Shown one piece after another: positions 55,249-63,166 of a stretch of 64,000 bases of DNA (its first letter is position 1; every line of letters starts with the position of its first letter). The stretch lies in assembly GCA_944321455.1 (NCBI GenBank), contig CALULI010000007.1, forward strand, positions 1 to 64,000. Direction: 5' to 3'. Below the pieces are notes generated by a model. It was given only the letters and a program-made list of their open reading frames with translations, was not told where the DNA came from and did no database searches. The translations under genes and the position numbers were made by a program. Source of the stretch: an uncultured Eggerthellaceae bacterium (GTDB taxonomy: Bacteria > Actinomycetota > Coriobacteriia > Coriobacteriales > Eggerthellaceae).

Positions 55249-55390
55249 TGTAAACACTCTATTAACTTTCAACCTGCCAGCTCCAAGCTAATCTTATGCG
55301 TTAAACTTGAGGTTGTTACATGCGTGTAACACCACAGCATGATTAACACCACATCAAAATCATTATTTAGTACGAAGCGAAAGGCACACC

Positions 55391-56815
55391 ATGGGCGGAT
55401 TCTTTGGTGCAGCATCCAAGCGCGATGTTGTAATTGATGTTTATTTCGGCGTTGACTACCATTCACATCTTGGCACACGCCGAGCAGGCATGATCATTCA
55501 CGATGCCGAAGACGGTTTTCAGCGAGAAATTCATTCTATTGAAAACACGCCTTTCCGCACCAAGTTCGAAAGCGATTTAGACAGCTTCCACGGAACTAGT
55601 GGCATTGGCTGCATTAGTGATACCGATCCACAGCCACTGCTTGTTCGTTCTCACTTAGGCACGTTTGCCATTACTACTGTTTGCGCCATCAATAATGCAG
55701 ACGAACTGGTAGAGAAGTTCCTTTCCGTTGGTGGACGTCAGTTTATGTCTATGAGCTCAGGCGAAGTCAACACCACTGAATTGGTTGCCGCCCTTATCAA
55801 TCAAAAGGACGACTTCGTATCAGGTATTCAATTTGCTCAAGAAGTTATCGACGGTTCGTTGACCTTGCTTATTATGCTTGACGATGGTTCCATCATTGCA
55901 GCACGTGACAAGGTGGGTCGCTTGCCTATTCTTATTGGCAAAAACGAAGACGGCCATTGTATTTCATTCGAATCCTTCGCCTACCACAAGCTGGGCTATG
56001 AAGATGAATACGAACTTGGCCCAGGTGAAATTGTCCATGTTGATGCTGACACCTACAAAACGCTGGTTGAGCCTGGCACAGAAATGAAAATCTGCGCCTT
56101 CCTGTGGGTTTACTATGGCTACCCCAACTCAAACTATGAAGGCGTTAACGTTGAGGTTATGCGTTACCGCAACGGCGCTATTATGGCGCGTGACGAAGCA
56201 GCGCGTGGCGTTTTGCCTGACGTAGACTACGTAGGCGGCATTCCTGACTCGGGCACGCCTCATGCTATTGGTTACTCCACGCAGTGCGGCACACAGTTTG
56301 CGCGCCCCTTCATCAAGTACACCCCTACCTGGGCTCGCTCCTTCATGCCTAGCAACCAGGAAGTTCGCAACCACGTTGCTAAGATGAAGCAAATTCACAT
56401 TCCTGAACTGATCAAGGACAAGAAGCTCCTGTTTGTTGATGACTCCATTGTTCGTGGCACCCAGCTTCGCGAAACCGTTGAATTCCTGTATGAAGCAGGC
56501 GCTAAAGAAGTTCATATGCGCTCCGCCTGTCCTCCTATCATGTTTAGCTGCAAATATCTGACGTTCTCCCGCGGCAAGTCTGACATGGACTTGATTGCCC
56601 GCCGTGTTGTTCGTGATCTGGAAGGCGAAGAAGGCGACAAGTACTTAGCAGAATACGCTGACGCCCATACCGAACGTGGCCAATGCCTGCTGAAGTCAAT
56701 CTGTGAGCAGATGGGCTTTGATTCGCTTGAGTTCCAGTCCCTGCCTGGCATGCTTGAGGCCATTGGCATTGATCCAAGCAAGGTTTGCACCTATTGCTGG
56801 GACGGCAAGGAATAA
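55391..56815 (+). CDS. amidophosphoribosyltransferase-like protein lacking the N-terminal cysteine
   Basis: 474 residues homologous to PurF over its full length: N-terminal glutaminase-like fold (YHSHLGTRRAGM, SGIGCISDTD) and C-terminal phosphoribosyltransferase domain with the PRPP loop LLFVDDSIVRGTQLRET. PurF and relatives need a Cys exposed at residue 1 after processing; here the chain begins MGGFFGAASK with Gly in its place and no Cys nearby. Glutamine hydrolysis is therefore unlikely, and the protein may use ammonia, another substrate, or act as a regulator. It is not in a purine operon. AAGGCACACC precedes ATG 55391. Similar Cys-less paralogues are, as far as I recall, found in other anaerobes. 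Confidence 0.85.
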   Translation: MGGFFGAASKRDVVIDVYFGVDYHSHLGTRRAGMIIHDAEDGFQREIHSIENTPFRTKFESDLDSFHGTSGIGCISDTDPQPLLVRSHLGTFAITTVCAINNADELVEKFLSVGGRQFMSMSSGEVNTTELVAALINQKDDFVSGIQFAQEVIDGSLTLLIMLDDGSIIAARDKVGRLPILIGKNEDGHCISFESFAYHKLGYEDEYELGPGEIVHVDADTYKTLVEPGTEMKICAFLWVYYGYPNSNYEGVNVEVMRYRNGAIMARDEAARGVLPDVDYVGGIPDSGTPHAIGYSTQCGTQFARPFIKYTPTWARSFMPSNQEVRNHVAKMKQIHIPELIKDKKLLFVDDSIVRGTQLRETVEFLYEAGAKEVHMRSACPPIMFSCKYLTFSRGKSDMDLIARRVVRDLEGEEGDKYLAEYADAHTERGQCLLKSICEQMGFDSLEFQSLPGMLEAIGIDPSKVCTYCWDGKE

Positions 56816-56891
56816 CTCCCTGATAAGGAGTACTTCCCCAACAAGGAGCACTCCCAAACAAGAAGGACTTCCCAAACGCACTACCTACATC

Positions 56892-56927
56892 AAGAAGCTT
56901 GCAAGCGCCCAGCTTTGCAAGCTTCTT
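56892..56927 (+). terminator. terminator of PurF-like gene
   Basis: AAGAAGCTTGCAA (56892-56904) and TTGCAAGCTTCTT (56915-56927) form a perfect 13-bp stem, followed by TTATAG. It lies 77 bases after the stop. Confidence 0.75.
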
Positions 56928-56972
56928 TTATAGTTGGTTCTGTGACTGTTTTGCAACGTATTGGTGGCAACA

Positions 56973-57626
56973 ATGAAGGTAATTGATCTTACTCATACTA
57001 TTTCTGAAGATATGCCTGTTTTCCCTGGGGACCCTGCGCCTGTCTTTAAACCTGCAAGTTCCTACGATGCGGATGGCTTCAGGGAAACGCTGCTAACCTT
57101 AGGCACCCACACGGGCACACATGTTGATGCACCAGCGCATTTGTTTGCTGACCAAACAACGCTTGATCAATTGCCCGTGGAACACTTTATAGGGAAAGCG
57201 TTGGTTATTGACTGCCGTGATGTTCAGGAAGGTCAGCCTATTTCTCTTGAGCGTGTGCACGCTGCAGACGAAAAGGTACGCCAGGCCGATTTCTTGTTGT
57301 TTAACCTGGGCTGGGACAAGTATTGGAAAACGCCCGCTTATTTTGGAAACTATCCTTGTCTTGATGATGAAGTGCTTGACTTTGTACTGGCAGGAAACTA
57401 TAAGGGTATAGGGTTTGATGTGATGGGGCTGGATCCTATCGAAGATGACAACCTGCCCCGTCACAAGAAACTATTTCGTCAACATGACATCATCAATATA
57501 GAAAACCTTAAGAACCTTGATTTGTGCGGAAACGACCTATTTTGGTTTAGCTGTTTTCCACTCAAGATTGCCAACGCTGACGGATCCCCCGTCAGAGCAG
57601 TTGCGTGGTTTGAAGAAAGCGAATAG
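56973..57626 (+). CDS. cyclase family protein (kynurenine formamidase-like)
   Basis: 217 residues from ATG 56973 (MKVIDLTHTISEDMPVFPG); a TTG four codons earlier is possible. The metal-binding HTGTHVDAPAH (HxGTHxDxPxH) at about 45-55 and the block GIGFDVMGLDPIEDD mark the kynurenine formamidase/cyclase-like hydrolase family, which cleaves amide or cyclic substrates with manganese or zinc. No tryptophan-degradation genes are nearby, so the physiological substrate is open. Single gene. Confidence 0.9.
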   Translation: MKVIDLTHTISEDMPVFPGDPAPVFKPASSYDADGFRETLLTLGTHTGTHVDAPAHLFADQTTLDQLPVEHFIGKALVIDCRDVQEGQPISLERVHAADEKVRQADFLLFNLGWDKYWKTPAYFGNYPCLDDEVLDFVLAGNYKGIGFDVMGLDPIEDDNLPRHKKLFRQHDIINIENLKNLDLCGNDLFWFSCFPLKIANADGSPVRAVAWFEESE

Positions 57627-57704
57627 ATACTTACGCTATTCGTTTCGCTGTTAGACATCCATTAGTTTCGCCGCTCAAGCTTTATTCGCCTACGCGATCG
57701 GATA

Positions 57705-58178
57705 CTATTCGCTGCGCCATGCGGCTTCTTCCTCTAAATCATGCTTTACGTTACCCGTCATCAAAACAAGCACAACCATGATAATAAGCTCCAACGGAAG
57801 ACCCAGTGCTCCTGGGAACTCAATTGCTCCCGTAACAACAAGGGCAATTGTTGCAGCCAGCGAAATAACAGCAACGACCATACACAGTTTACGGAACAGG
57901 CCGCTGACCATCTTTTTGTTTCGCGCAACAGCGCAGCCAAAAATTCCTAAACCTAAATTAATCAAGCTGCCAAACGTGCCAATACCGACAAGAATCAACA
58001 GTATGCCTAACCCCATCTGGGTATATTCAGGATCTAAATCACTTATCTCAGATCCACCAGAGACCATGTACATAAAACTAAGGATCCAGAGTAGGCCACA
58101 TAAAAGCAAAGATAGACCCGCTACTACAATCATAATGATGCTAATAATGCGGATAGCTTTTTGTGAACCACTCATCAA
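57705..58178 (-). CDS. small membrane protein downstream of SMR pair
   Basis: 157 residues with four hydrophobic segments (about 10-38, 52-82, 92-114, 120-141). No family recognised. Its ATG overlaps the stop of the preceding SMR gene (58175-58178), so it is the third gene of the MerR-controlled efflux operon. Role unknown, possibly an accessory membrane protein. Confidence 0.75.
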   Translation of the reverse strand: MMSGSQKAIRIISIIMIVVAGLSLLLCGLLWILSFMYMVSGGSEISDLDPEYTQMGLGILLILVGIGTFGSLINLGLGIFGCAVARNKKMVSGLFRKLCMVVAVISLAATIALVVTGAIEFPGALGLPLELIIMVVLVLMTGNVKHDLEEEAAWRSE

Positions 58179-58615
58179 GACTCCCTTTGTGCTTCAATAT
58201 CATCCGTTCCTGCATTCAAAAAGTATATGCCTACTACTACAAGACTTAAACCAAGCGCCATTAATGGCGTGAAAGGATCGTGCCACGCAATAACTCCTAC
58301 CAACATGGTAAGCGCAGATCCAACACCACCCCAAATGCCGTAAACCAAACCAAGGGGCATGTGTTCAAGAATACGAACCAACAAGACAAAAGAAGCAAGG
58401 TAACCCGCAATGGTAATCATGCTTGGCAAGACAACCGTAAAACCTTCTGCCATTTTAAGCGATATGGTTGCTGTAACCTCACAAACAATTGAAATGCCTA
58501 AAAGAACAAACCAAAAACGCTTGGAATGTTGTTTCTCCTGATTGCCTTGTTGCACGTTTTCCCGCTGCGTTTTTTCTTGAGATCTTCTTACCTGAGCTAT
58601 TGTTTTATTCTTCAT
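58175..58615 (-). CDS. SMR family multidrug/quaternary ammonium transporter subunit
   Basis: 146 residues. A polar N-terminal extension of about 32 residues precedes four transmembrane helices of the small multidrug resistance family. The essential membrane-embedded Glu is in IVCEVTATISLKMAEGF, and LGLVYGIWGGVGSALTMLVGV is the helix 3 signature. Adjacent to a second SMR gene two bases upstream, as in EbrA/EbrB or YkkC/YkkD heterodimers. Proton-coupled export of cationic compounds is expected. Under the MerR promoter at 59070-59100. Confidence 0.92.
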   Translation of the reverse strand: MKNKTIAQVRRSQEKTQRENVQQGNQEKQHSKRFWFVLLGISIVCEVTATISLKMAEGFTVVLPSMITIAGYLASFVLLVRILEHMPLGLVYGIWGGVGSALTMLVGVIAWHDPFTPLMALGLSLVVVGIYFLNAGTDDIEAQRES

Positions 58616-58617
58616 GG

Positions 58618-58935
58618 TTATACCCCTAATTTCAAAATAACAATGCCGCCGATAATCAACGTAAGGCCTACGACTTTTTTAAGATTGAAACCTTCTTTCC
58701 AAACTATGGCGCCCACAATTGCCGTAAGCGCTATGCCCGCACCTACCCAAATGGCATACACAGGACCAATCGGGAGCATCATAAGCACCTGGGAAATACA
58801 CCAAAACGCAACAACATAGCCAACAACAATGCCCACAACAGGCAGTTTCTTTTTAAAGCCTTGCGACGCTTTGAGCATGGAATCTGCGAATACTTCCGCA
58901 CACACCGCAATGGCTATCATGAGATAGGGGCTCAT
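58618..58935 (-). CDS. SMR family transporter subunit
   Basis: 105 residues from ATG 58935 (MSPYLMIAIAVCAEVFADS) behind AAAGG; the longer frame begins within the promoter side. Four transmembrane helices, the essential Glu in CAEVFADSMLKASQGF and GPVYAIWVGAGIALTAIVG of helix 3. It and the next gene likely form an antiparallel heterodimer. Confidence 0.93.
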   Translation of the reverse strand: MSPYLMIAIAVCAEVFADSMLKASQGFKKKLPVVGIVVGYVVAFWCISQVLMMLPIGPVYAIWVGAGIALTAIVGAIVWKEGFNLKKVVGLTLIIGGIVILKLGV

Positions 58936-59069
58936 TGTCCAACCTTTCGCAAAATCGCACGTTACTCTCGCCGTTTTAGACGACTGTCCTAGACAAGCTG
59001 TCATCTCTGGTCTGCTTTGTTTAGCGTGCTTTTACCTTGATGGCAAAACACACGTGTTGATGGCATGCC

Positions 59070-59100
59070 ATGTTAAACTCTACCCCAAGGGTAGAGTCAA
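59070..59100 (-). promoter_or_regulatory. MerR-type promoter of the SMR operon
   Basis: On the minus strand TTGACT (59100-59095) and TAACAT (59075-59070) are 19 bases apart. Within the spacer is the perfect dyad ACTCTACCC/GGGTAGAGT (59077-59085, 59089-59097). The overlong spacer with a dyad is the hallmark of promoters activated by MerR-family regulators through DNA distortion; the divergent MerR gene is the obvious regulator. Confidence 0.88.
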
Positions 59101-59109
59101 GGAGCTATC

Positions 59110-59949
59110 ATGAGAAATTCACTTCTTTCAATTGGTGAAGCGGCAAAGTTAAAAAATGTCAGCATTAAAGCGCTTCGCTACTACGAAAAGATAGGCGTTT
59201 TTAATCCTGCTTATGTGGATCCACAAAGCGGGTACCGCTACTATTCACCCGCTCAACTTTTTGATCTTGATGTAATTTTGACTTGCACAGAACTTGGTAT
59301 TCCACTGAAACGCATTCTTGACTATCGCACCAATCAAGGGTCGCTTGATTTGCATAAACTACTTATTGAAGGCGCTGAAATTGCTGAGCAAAACATACAG
59401 CGATCTCGTCAGTCGCTACTTCAAATAAATTCATGGCTGAAAGAATGCGAACAGCAAACACATTTTCACAACTATCCTGATTTTCACACCCGCACGCTAC
59501 AATCCAGCTATTACTGTTCAGAGGCTTGGGATATTACGCGACCCTTCGATATCATGCTCTACTTAAAAACCATGAGTAACCTCTACCAAATGGTTAATGA
59601 TCTAGACGCTACCCCTTTGTATTTTCAGGGTCTCATTATTGATACAACCCAAACACCTGTGCTGTGCCAAGCGTATGTAACACTTGATTTATATCCCAAC
59701 ACCTTGAACATTGATTTGCAGCACAGTGAGACAACAATCACGCCAACAACCATACAAGAAATAAGCTATCTTCCTGAAAACACCTACACGGGCTTTCGGA
59801 TAGAACGCAACACCTTAACCGACTGCATTACATCAGCACTTTCCTACGCTGAAGAACATCCTGGGTTCTTTGTTGTGACTGAAGTTTGGGATGAGAAACT
59901 TACCACCAATACATACGTTGTAGAGTTATTGCAGCTCAATAATCATTGA
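59110..59949 (+). CDS. MerR family multidrug-sensing regulator
   Basis: 279 residues. N-terminal winged helix LLSIGEAAKLKNVSIKALRYYEKIGVF, followed by the DPQSGYRYYSPAQLF wing, both typical of MerR, BmrR and TipA. A long coupling helix (about 75-115) leads to a C-terminal domain with the GyrI-like effector fold (LPENTYTGFRIERN). BmrR-like members bind diverse cationic drugs and activate efflux genes; here the divergent SMR operon with a 19-bp-spaced promoter is the target. AAGGAG precedes ATG 59110. Confidence 0.93.
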   Translation: MRNSLLSIGEAAKLKNVSIKALRYYEKIGVFNPAYVDPQSGYRYYSPAQLFDLDVILTCTELGIPLKRILDYRTNQGSLDLHKLLIEGAEIAEQNIQRSRQSLLQINSWLKECEQQTHFHNYPDFHTRTLQSSYYCSEAWDITRPFDIMLYLKTMSNLYQMVNDLDATPLYFQGLIIDTTQTPVLCQAYVTLDLYPNTLNIDLQHSETTITPTTIQEISYLPENTYTGFRIERNTLTDCITSALSYAEEHPGFFVVTEVWDEKLTTNTYVVELLQLNNH

Positions 59950-59978
59950 CCAACCAACTGATTCAAAAAATAAGGCAT

Positions 59979-60023
59979 AGAGAACAAAATAAGAGAGCCT
60001 TGGACTCTCTTATTTTGTTCTCT
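59979..60023 (+). terminator. terminator of MerR gene
   Basis: A perfect 19-bp stem (59979-59997 with 60005-60023) around CCTTGGA includes the downstream T-rich arm TTATTTTGTT. It lies 30 bases after the MerR stop. Confidence 0.8.
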
Positions 60024-60196
60024 CTGTCGTTGCTGTTCCTATAGCAGCACTACCCAATTAATGACGGTTAGTTTGTTTGCGAATGAATCGCCGTGAAACT
60101 GCAGCTGTCGCTAAGGAAGCACCTTCCACAAGCACCATTGTCAGAAGGAGGACGTGGTTGCTATCCTGACGAAGGACCATCGCCTACGCCTTATGT
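60024..60196. other. unassigned segment before the first CRISPR repeat
   Basis: No certain gene. A 40-codon minus-strand frame ends in ISRRFIRKQ-like sequence but is cut by the repeat. The last 30 bases before the repeat (60167-60196) would be a spacer if the array continued; no leader can be recognised. Confidence 0.3.
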
Positions 60197-60519
60197 GTTT
60201 GATTACCAGTCAGTTTGTCACTGCTCCAAAACACTTCTTTCATCCTGCTGTTGTCTTTCAAATAAGCAGCGCCCTTCTGTGTGATACTTAATTCAGTACC
60301 AGCGGAAACATCTACGGAGCCATCAACATATGAATCGACACTCGCCCCCGTTATGCATCCATCGGCAAGCATGGAGCGGATAACCATCGACCAGTAAACA
60401 TCGTTGCATTGTGCAAGCTCCTGCGCCTTGGTTATGCTAGGGACAACGTTATCTTTAGCGCACGCAAGGATATACGCAAGCACCTTATAGACAATTACAT
60501 CGAAGTCGTCATTGGACAT
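60184..60519 (-). CDS. YjcQ-like phage protein, C-terminus replaced by a CRISPR repeat
   Basis: About 111 residues from ATG 60519 (MSNDDFDVIVYKVLAYIL). The winged-helix-like YjcQ fold is seen in KVLAYILACAKDNVVPSITKA, VYWSMVIRSMLADGCI and ITQKGAAYLKDNSRM. The natural C-terminus is missing: after NSRMKEV the frame enters the repeat on its complementary strand (about 60232) and stops by chance at 60184. YjcQ-like genes are usual in phages and prophages of Gram-positive hosts. It overlaps the next gene upstream by eleven bases. Confidence 0.75.
   Translation of the reverse strand: MSNDDFDVIVYKVLAYILACAKDNVVPSITKAQELAQCNDVYWSMVIRSMLADGCITGASVDSYVDGSVDVSAGTELSITQKGAAYLKDNSRMKEVFWSSDKLTGNQTHKA
60197..60232 (+). 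CRISPR. isolated CRISPR repeat (group 1)
   Basis: One 36-base repeat, identical to the six others in the window, beginning GTTTGATTACC and ending CTGCTCCAAAAC. The right side runs straight into the 3' part of a yjcQ-like phage gene and no second repeat follows at spacer distance. The GTTT...AAAC ends, 36-base length and about 30-base spacers are typical of type II (Cas9) arrays. Confidence 0.93.
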
Positions 60520-60730
60520 ACCCGAACACCCTATCGACCTCTTCGAGCGCAAGCCGCTCATTGTCTGGACTCTTTTTGTGCGTCATCATATAGTTGTCAT
60601 ACACTTCAAACTCTTTTCTGAATCGCTCTTGCTCTTCTTTTGGGAGCTTCAAAAGGGCGGCAGAAACAGGGTTATATTCGTCCTTATACCTGTCAGGGTC
60701 TTTATCACACATAGAAAACACTTTACGCAT
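60509..60730 (-). CDS. small phage-like hypothetical protein
   Basis: 73 residues from ATG 60730 (MRKVFSMCDKDPDRYKDEYN), polar and helical (KLPKEEQERFRKEFEVYDN). The ATG overlaps the stop of the preceding partial gene, and its end overlaps the yjcQ-like start, giving the tight packing of phage operons. No family recognised. Confidence 0.65.
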   Translation of the reverse strand: MRKVFSMCDKDPDRYKDEYNPVSAALLKLPKEEQERFRKEFEVYDNYMMTHKKSPDNERLALEEVDRVFGYVQ

Positions 60731-60799
60731 AATGTTCAATTTTTATACCAAACCTACCTTCGATAGTCTTAAATAATTCGTCTTGGCTACGATTTCCCC
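60723..60799 (-). CDS. C-terminal fragment of a phage gene, cut by CRISPR repeat
   Basis: The last 25 codons of a minus-strand gene (ends RFGIKIEHYA) lie directly against the CRISPR repeat at 60800. The frame is coherent with the tightly overlapping next gene, so it is real coding sequence whose N-terminal part is absent. The 30 bases next to the repeat (60770-60799) probably equal a spacer. Family unknown. Confidence 0.5.
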
Positions 60800-60900
60800 G
60801 TTTGATTACCAGTCAGTTTGTCACTGCTCCAAAACTGGTTCTTCAACGCATTGAAAATAGCAAGGTTTGATTACCAGTCAGTTTGTCACTGCTCCAAAAC
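60800..60900 (+). CRISPR. two CRISPR repeats with one spacer (group 2)
   Basis: Repeats at 60800-60835 and 60865-60900 flank a 29-base spacer (60836-60864). On the left the repeat abuts a phage-gene fragment; on the right it abuts the upstream region of a zinc-ribbon protein gene. The bases 60901-60930 likely equal another spacer. Confidence 0.95.
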
Positions 60901-60992
60901 CTCATTTGATAATGAACCAAGAAAGTACATATATAATCAACGTATACAGTAAGACAACAAAACAAGTTAGTTCCTCGTTGATAAGGTAATGA

Positions 60993-61301
60993 ATGTATTG
61001 TTATAAGTGCGGATCAGAATTATCTGATAGCGATAAGTTTTGTGGTAATTGTGGCGCAAAAGCTCAACAGATTGATGAACTTGAATCAAGAGTAAATCAC
61101 CTTGAGAGCGCAGAAGCCAGTAGAGATTCTGGTAGTGTCGGCTGGACTGTTCTTGGTTTTTTCATTCCTATAGTAGGGTTAATCTTGTTTTTGGTTTGGC
61201 TAAGAAGCAAACCAAATAATTCAAATGCTGCAGGAGCTGGTTGCTTGGCAGGTATATTAATTTGGTATGTTCTTCCTTTTGTTTTCCCTATTTTTGTTTA
61301 G
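60993..61301 (+). CDS. zinc-ribbon membrane protein
   Basis: 102 residues. N-terminal zinc ribbon CYKCGSELSDSDKFCGNCG (about 3-21) with two CxxC pairs, a short coiled-coil, then two hydrophobic helices (about 49-66 and 79-100). AAGGTAATGA precedes ATG 60993, and TATAAT near 60932 may be its promoter. Such proteins are widespread in Gram-positive genomes and prophages; function unknown. First gene of a possible moron cassette ahead of the Panacea pair. Confidence 0.8.
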   Translation: MYCYKCGSELSDSDKFCGNCGAKAQQIDELESRVNHLESAEASRDSGSVGWTVLGFFIPIVGLILFLVWLRSKPNNSNAAGAGCLAGILIWYVLPFVFPIFV

Positions 61302-61407
61302 TCCTTGCTAGAGCTATTTAAGCCCACGATTTAATTTTATTAAGTTACGAAATCAAAACAGCGCTGCAAAATGGTGGTAAGATTTTTAGACTGAGAAAGG
61401 AGGAGTT

Positions 61408-61863
61408 ATGAGCTACGAATGCAATGCATTGCCGTTGGCGCAATACACGGTAACGAAATGCGAGGCAGAAGGAGAGCCAATCAGTAACCTTCAGCTTCAA
61501 AAGATCATGTACTTCCTCCAGTCTGTTTATTGCAGAAGTACTCATGGAAAACTGCTATTCCCAGAAGAATTTGAAGCATGGCCATATGGGCCAGTTTTGC
61601 CAAACGTGTATGAACAGTTTTCAAATTATGGTGGAAGGCTTATTCATGAGAAGTTTGATAATCCTGTCATTTTGTCGATAGGAATAAAAACCTTTATTGA
61701 CGAAGGAATTGAAGTTTTACGCAAAAAATCCCCTTGGGATTTAGTAAGAACATCGCACGCCCCTGGCTCTCCGTGGGATCAAATTTGGAAAGGCGGAATT
61801 GGATTTAAAGAAACAATTCCAAACAATTTAATCGTTCAAGAAGCGATGACAGGACTAAGATAG
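61408..61863 (+). CDS. Panacea (DUF4065) domain antitoxin
   Basis: 151 residues from ATG 61408 behind AAAGGAGGAG. The DUF4065 signature is clear: ISNLQLQKIMYFLQSVY followed by LFPEEFEAWPYGPVLPNVYE (about 28-67). The domain acts as an adaptable antitoxin that neutralises toxins of many unrelated folds. It ends one base before the next gene, whose product would be the toxin. Often phage- or prophage-borne. Confidence 0.9.
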   Translation: MSYECNALPLAQYTVTKCEAEGEPISNLQLQKIMYFLQSVYCRSTHGKLLFPEEFEAWPYGPVLPNVYEQFSNYGGRLIHEKFDNPVILSIGIKTFIDEGIEVLRKKSPWDLVRTSHAPGSPWDQIWKGGIGFKETIPNNLIVQEAMTGLR

Positions 61864-61864
61864 A

Positions 61865-62758
61865 TTGATTACTAATGATTTTGAAGAATTCCTGTCCTCG
61901 CTTCAGGATGTTCTGGAAAACGTTAACAGGAAAAATAACGTTAGTATTCCTAACATCAATTCTGATTCAAATGAAGATGAAAAAAGGAAAGCATTTACTG
62001 ATGCATTAAAAATCCTATGCGATTTCGATTCCTCTTTGGACGATAACGGCATTAATGGCTTTATTGACTTTTTCACGAAACTTTATGGAGCAGAAGAAAA
62101 CGAATTCAGACACATGTATTCCGACGCATGCGAAGTAATGTTTTCGCAACTTGATACAAAAGAATTCGATAACGGAGTTCCTTTTGGTGTCGTTAATCTA
62201 GAAAATAATATAACCATGATAAAAGAAGTGGCTGAAAAAACGGAGGCGCCACTTCGGACGATTAATGGCTTAAAGAAATTACAAGATCACATCTCACTCG
62301 AAAAGCTTCGAATGAGATATATGGCTGCTCAGAATAAACACAACAAAGAAATTACGGAAAAGCTTTCAGAAAATTTCGAAGAGAAAATTAATTCTTCCTT
62401 AGAGAATGCCAATAAGTCGTTTAAGGATCAAATCAAAGAGACTAAAGATTCGTTGCAGAGAAATTACGTAACTATTCTTGGTATATTTGCTGCAGTAGTA
62501 ATAGCTTTCATGTCTGCTACTGCGTTCTCATCATCTGTCCTAGAGAGCATGAATGATGTTAGCATTTATCGCTTATCTTTTACGATGTTGGTACTTGGTT
62601 TCTTTATATTTAATCTTTTGTGCGCCCTATTTATGTTCTTAAGCAAAATATCTAATGCAAATGCTGTTCAAAGATGGTTTGTAATTGCGGTTGATTCAGT
62701 ATTTGTTGCGCTAATCGCTTTAACTATTATCGCTAGGTTTACTCGTATTCTTGGCTAG
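61865..62758 (+). CDS. membrane protein, candidate toxin of the Panacea pair
   Basis: 297 residues from TTG 61865, one base after the antitoxin stop. Residues 1-140 are soluble and acidic; about 145-200 form a coiled-coil (KHNKEITEKLSENFEEKI); the C-terminus has three hydrophobic helices (about 203-225, 238-260, 273-293). I recognise no family. Panacea antitoxins have been linked to membrane-acting toxins among others, so a membrane-disrupting toxin is plausible; it could instead be a phage exclusion protein. Confidence 0.65.
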   Translation: MITNDFEEFLSSLQDVLENVNRKNNVSIPNINSDSNEDEKRKAFTDALKILCDFDSSLDDNGINGFIDFFTKLYGAEENEFRHMYSDACEVMFSQLDTKEFDNGVPFGVVNLENNITMIKEVAEKTEAPLRTINGLKKLQDHISLEKLRMRYMAAQNKHNKEITEKLSENFEEKINSSLENANKSFKDQIKETKDSLQRNYVTILGIFAAVVIAFMSATAFSSSVLESMNDVSIYRLSFTMLVLGFFIFNLLCALFMFLSKISNANAVQRWFVIAVDSVFVALIALTIIARFTRILG

Positions 62759-62783
62759 TGACACCTGCCCCACTATAAACACT

Positions 62784-62813
62784 GCAAGAAGGCTTGACCC
62801 TTTCCCTTCTTGC
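62784..62813 (+). terminator. hairpin after membrane-protein gene
   Basis: GCAAGAAGG (62784-62792) and CCTTCTTGC (62805-62813) form a 9-bp perfect stem 25 bases after the stop. The T-rich exit is weak. Confidence 0.5.
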
Positions 62814-62950
62814 GTCCCTCCTATTTTCCTCTTTAGGGAGCACTGAACAGGCAGAGAGTCGTATCCAGCAATGGTGCGGCTCTCTGTCGTTTATGGGTGA
62901 CACTGCATTAATACTGCTAGCTGTAGGTCAAGTCCTACGATTTTCTCCCA

Positions 62951-62976
62951 GGCCAGCCTTACCTCCTAGGCTGGCC
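62951..62976 (+). terminator. hairpin before terminase gene
   Basis: GGCCAGCCT (62951-62959) and AGGCTGGCC (62968-62976) form a perfect 9-bp GC-rich stem, followed by ATCTTTATG. Confidence 0.55.
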
Positions 62977-63025
62977 ATCTTTATGAATAGTGCCTAACGT
63001 GTGACACCTAGCGGATCATATACGT

Positions 63026-63166
63026 ATGGCACTTACACCTAAACAAGAAAAATTCGTCGATTGCGTGATATCGGGCATGACTTATTCCGAGGCATATCGC
63101 GCTGCCTATAACTGTGCTCGAATGAAGCCTGAGACGATCAACAATAAAGCTTACGGACTTATGCAA
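63026..63166 (+). CDS. phage terminase small subunit, truncated by CRISPR repeat
   Basis: 47 codons starting MALTPKQEKFVDCVISG, with SEAYRAAYNC and ETINNKAYGLMQ. This LTPKQExFV...SEAYRxAY pattern is the N-terminal DNA-binding part of terminase small subunits. After Gln at 63166 the next base belongs to a CRISPR repeat, and the frame stops within it. The 30 bases 63137-63166 presumably equal a spacer. Confidence 0.8.

Noticed and set aside
62887-62949. tRNA-like segment (TGGGTGA...TCTCCCA with a T-arm-like hairpin)
   Set aside because: Only about 60 bases, one acceptor mismatch, a gap between T-arm and acceptor, and no D-arm or anticodon arm.
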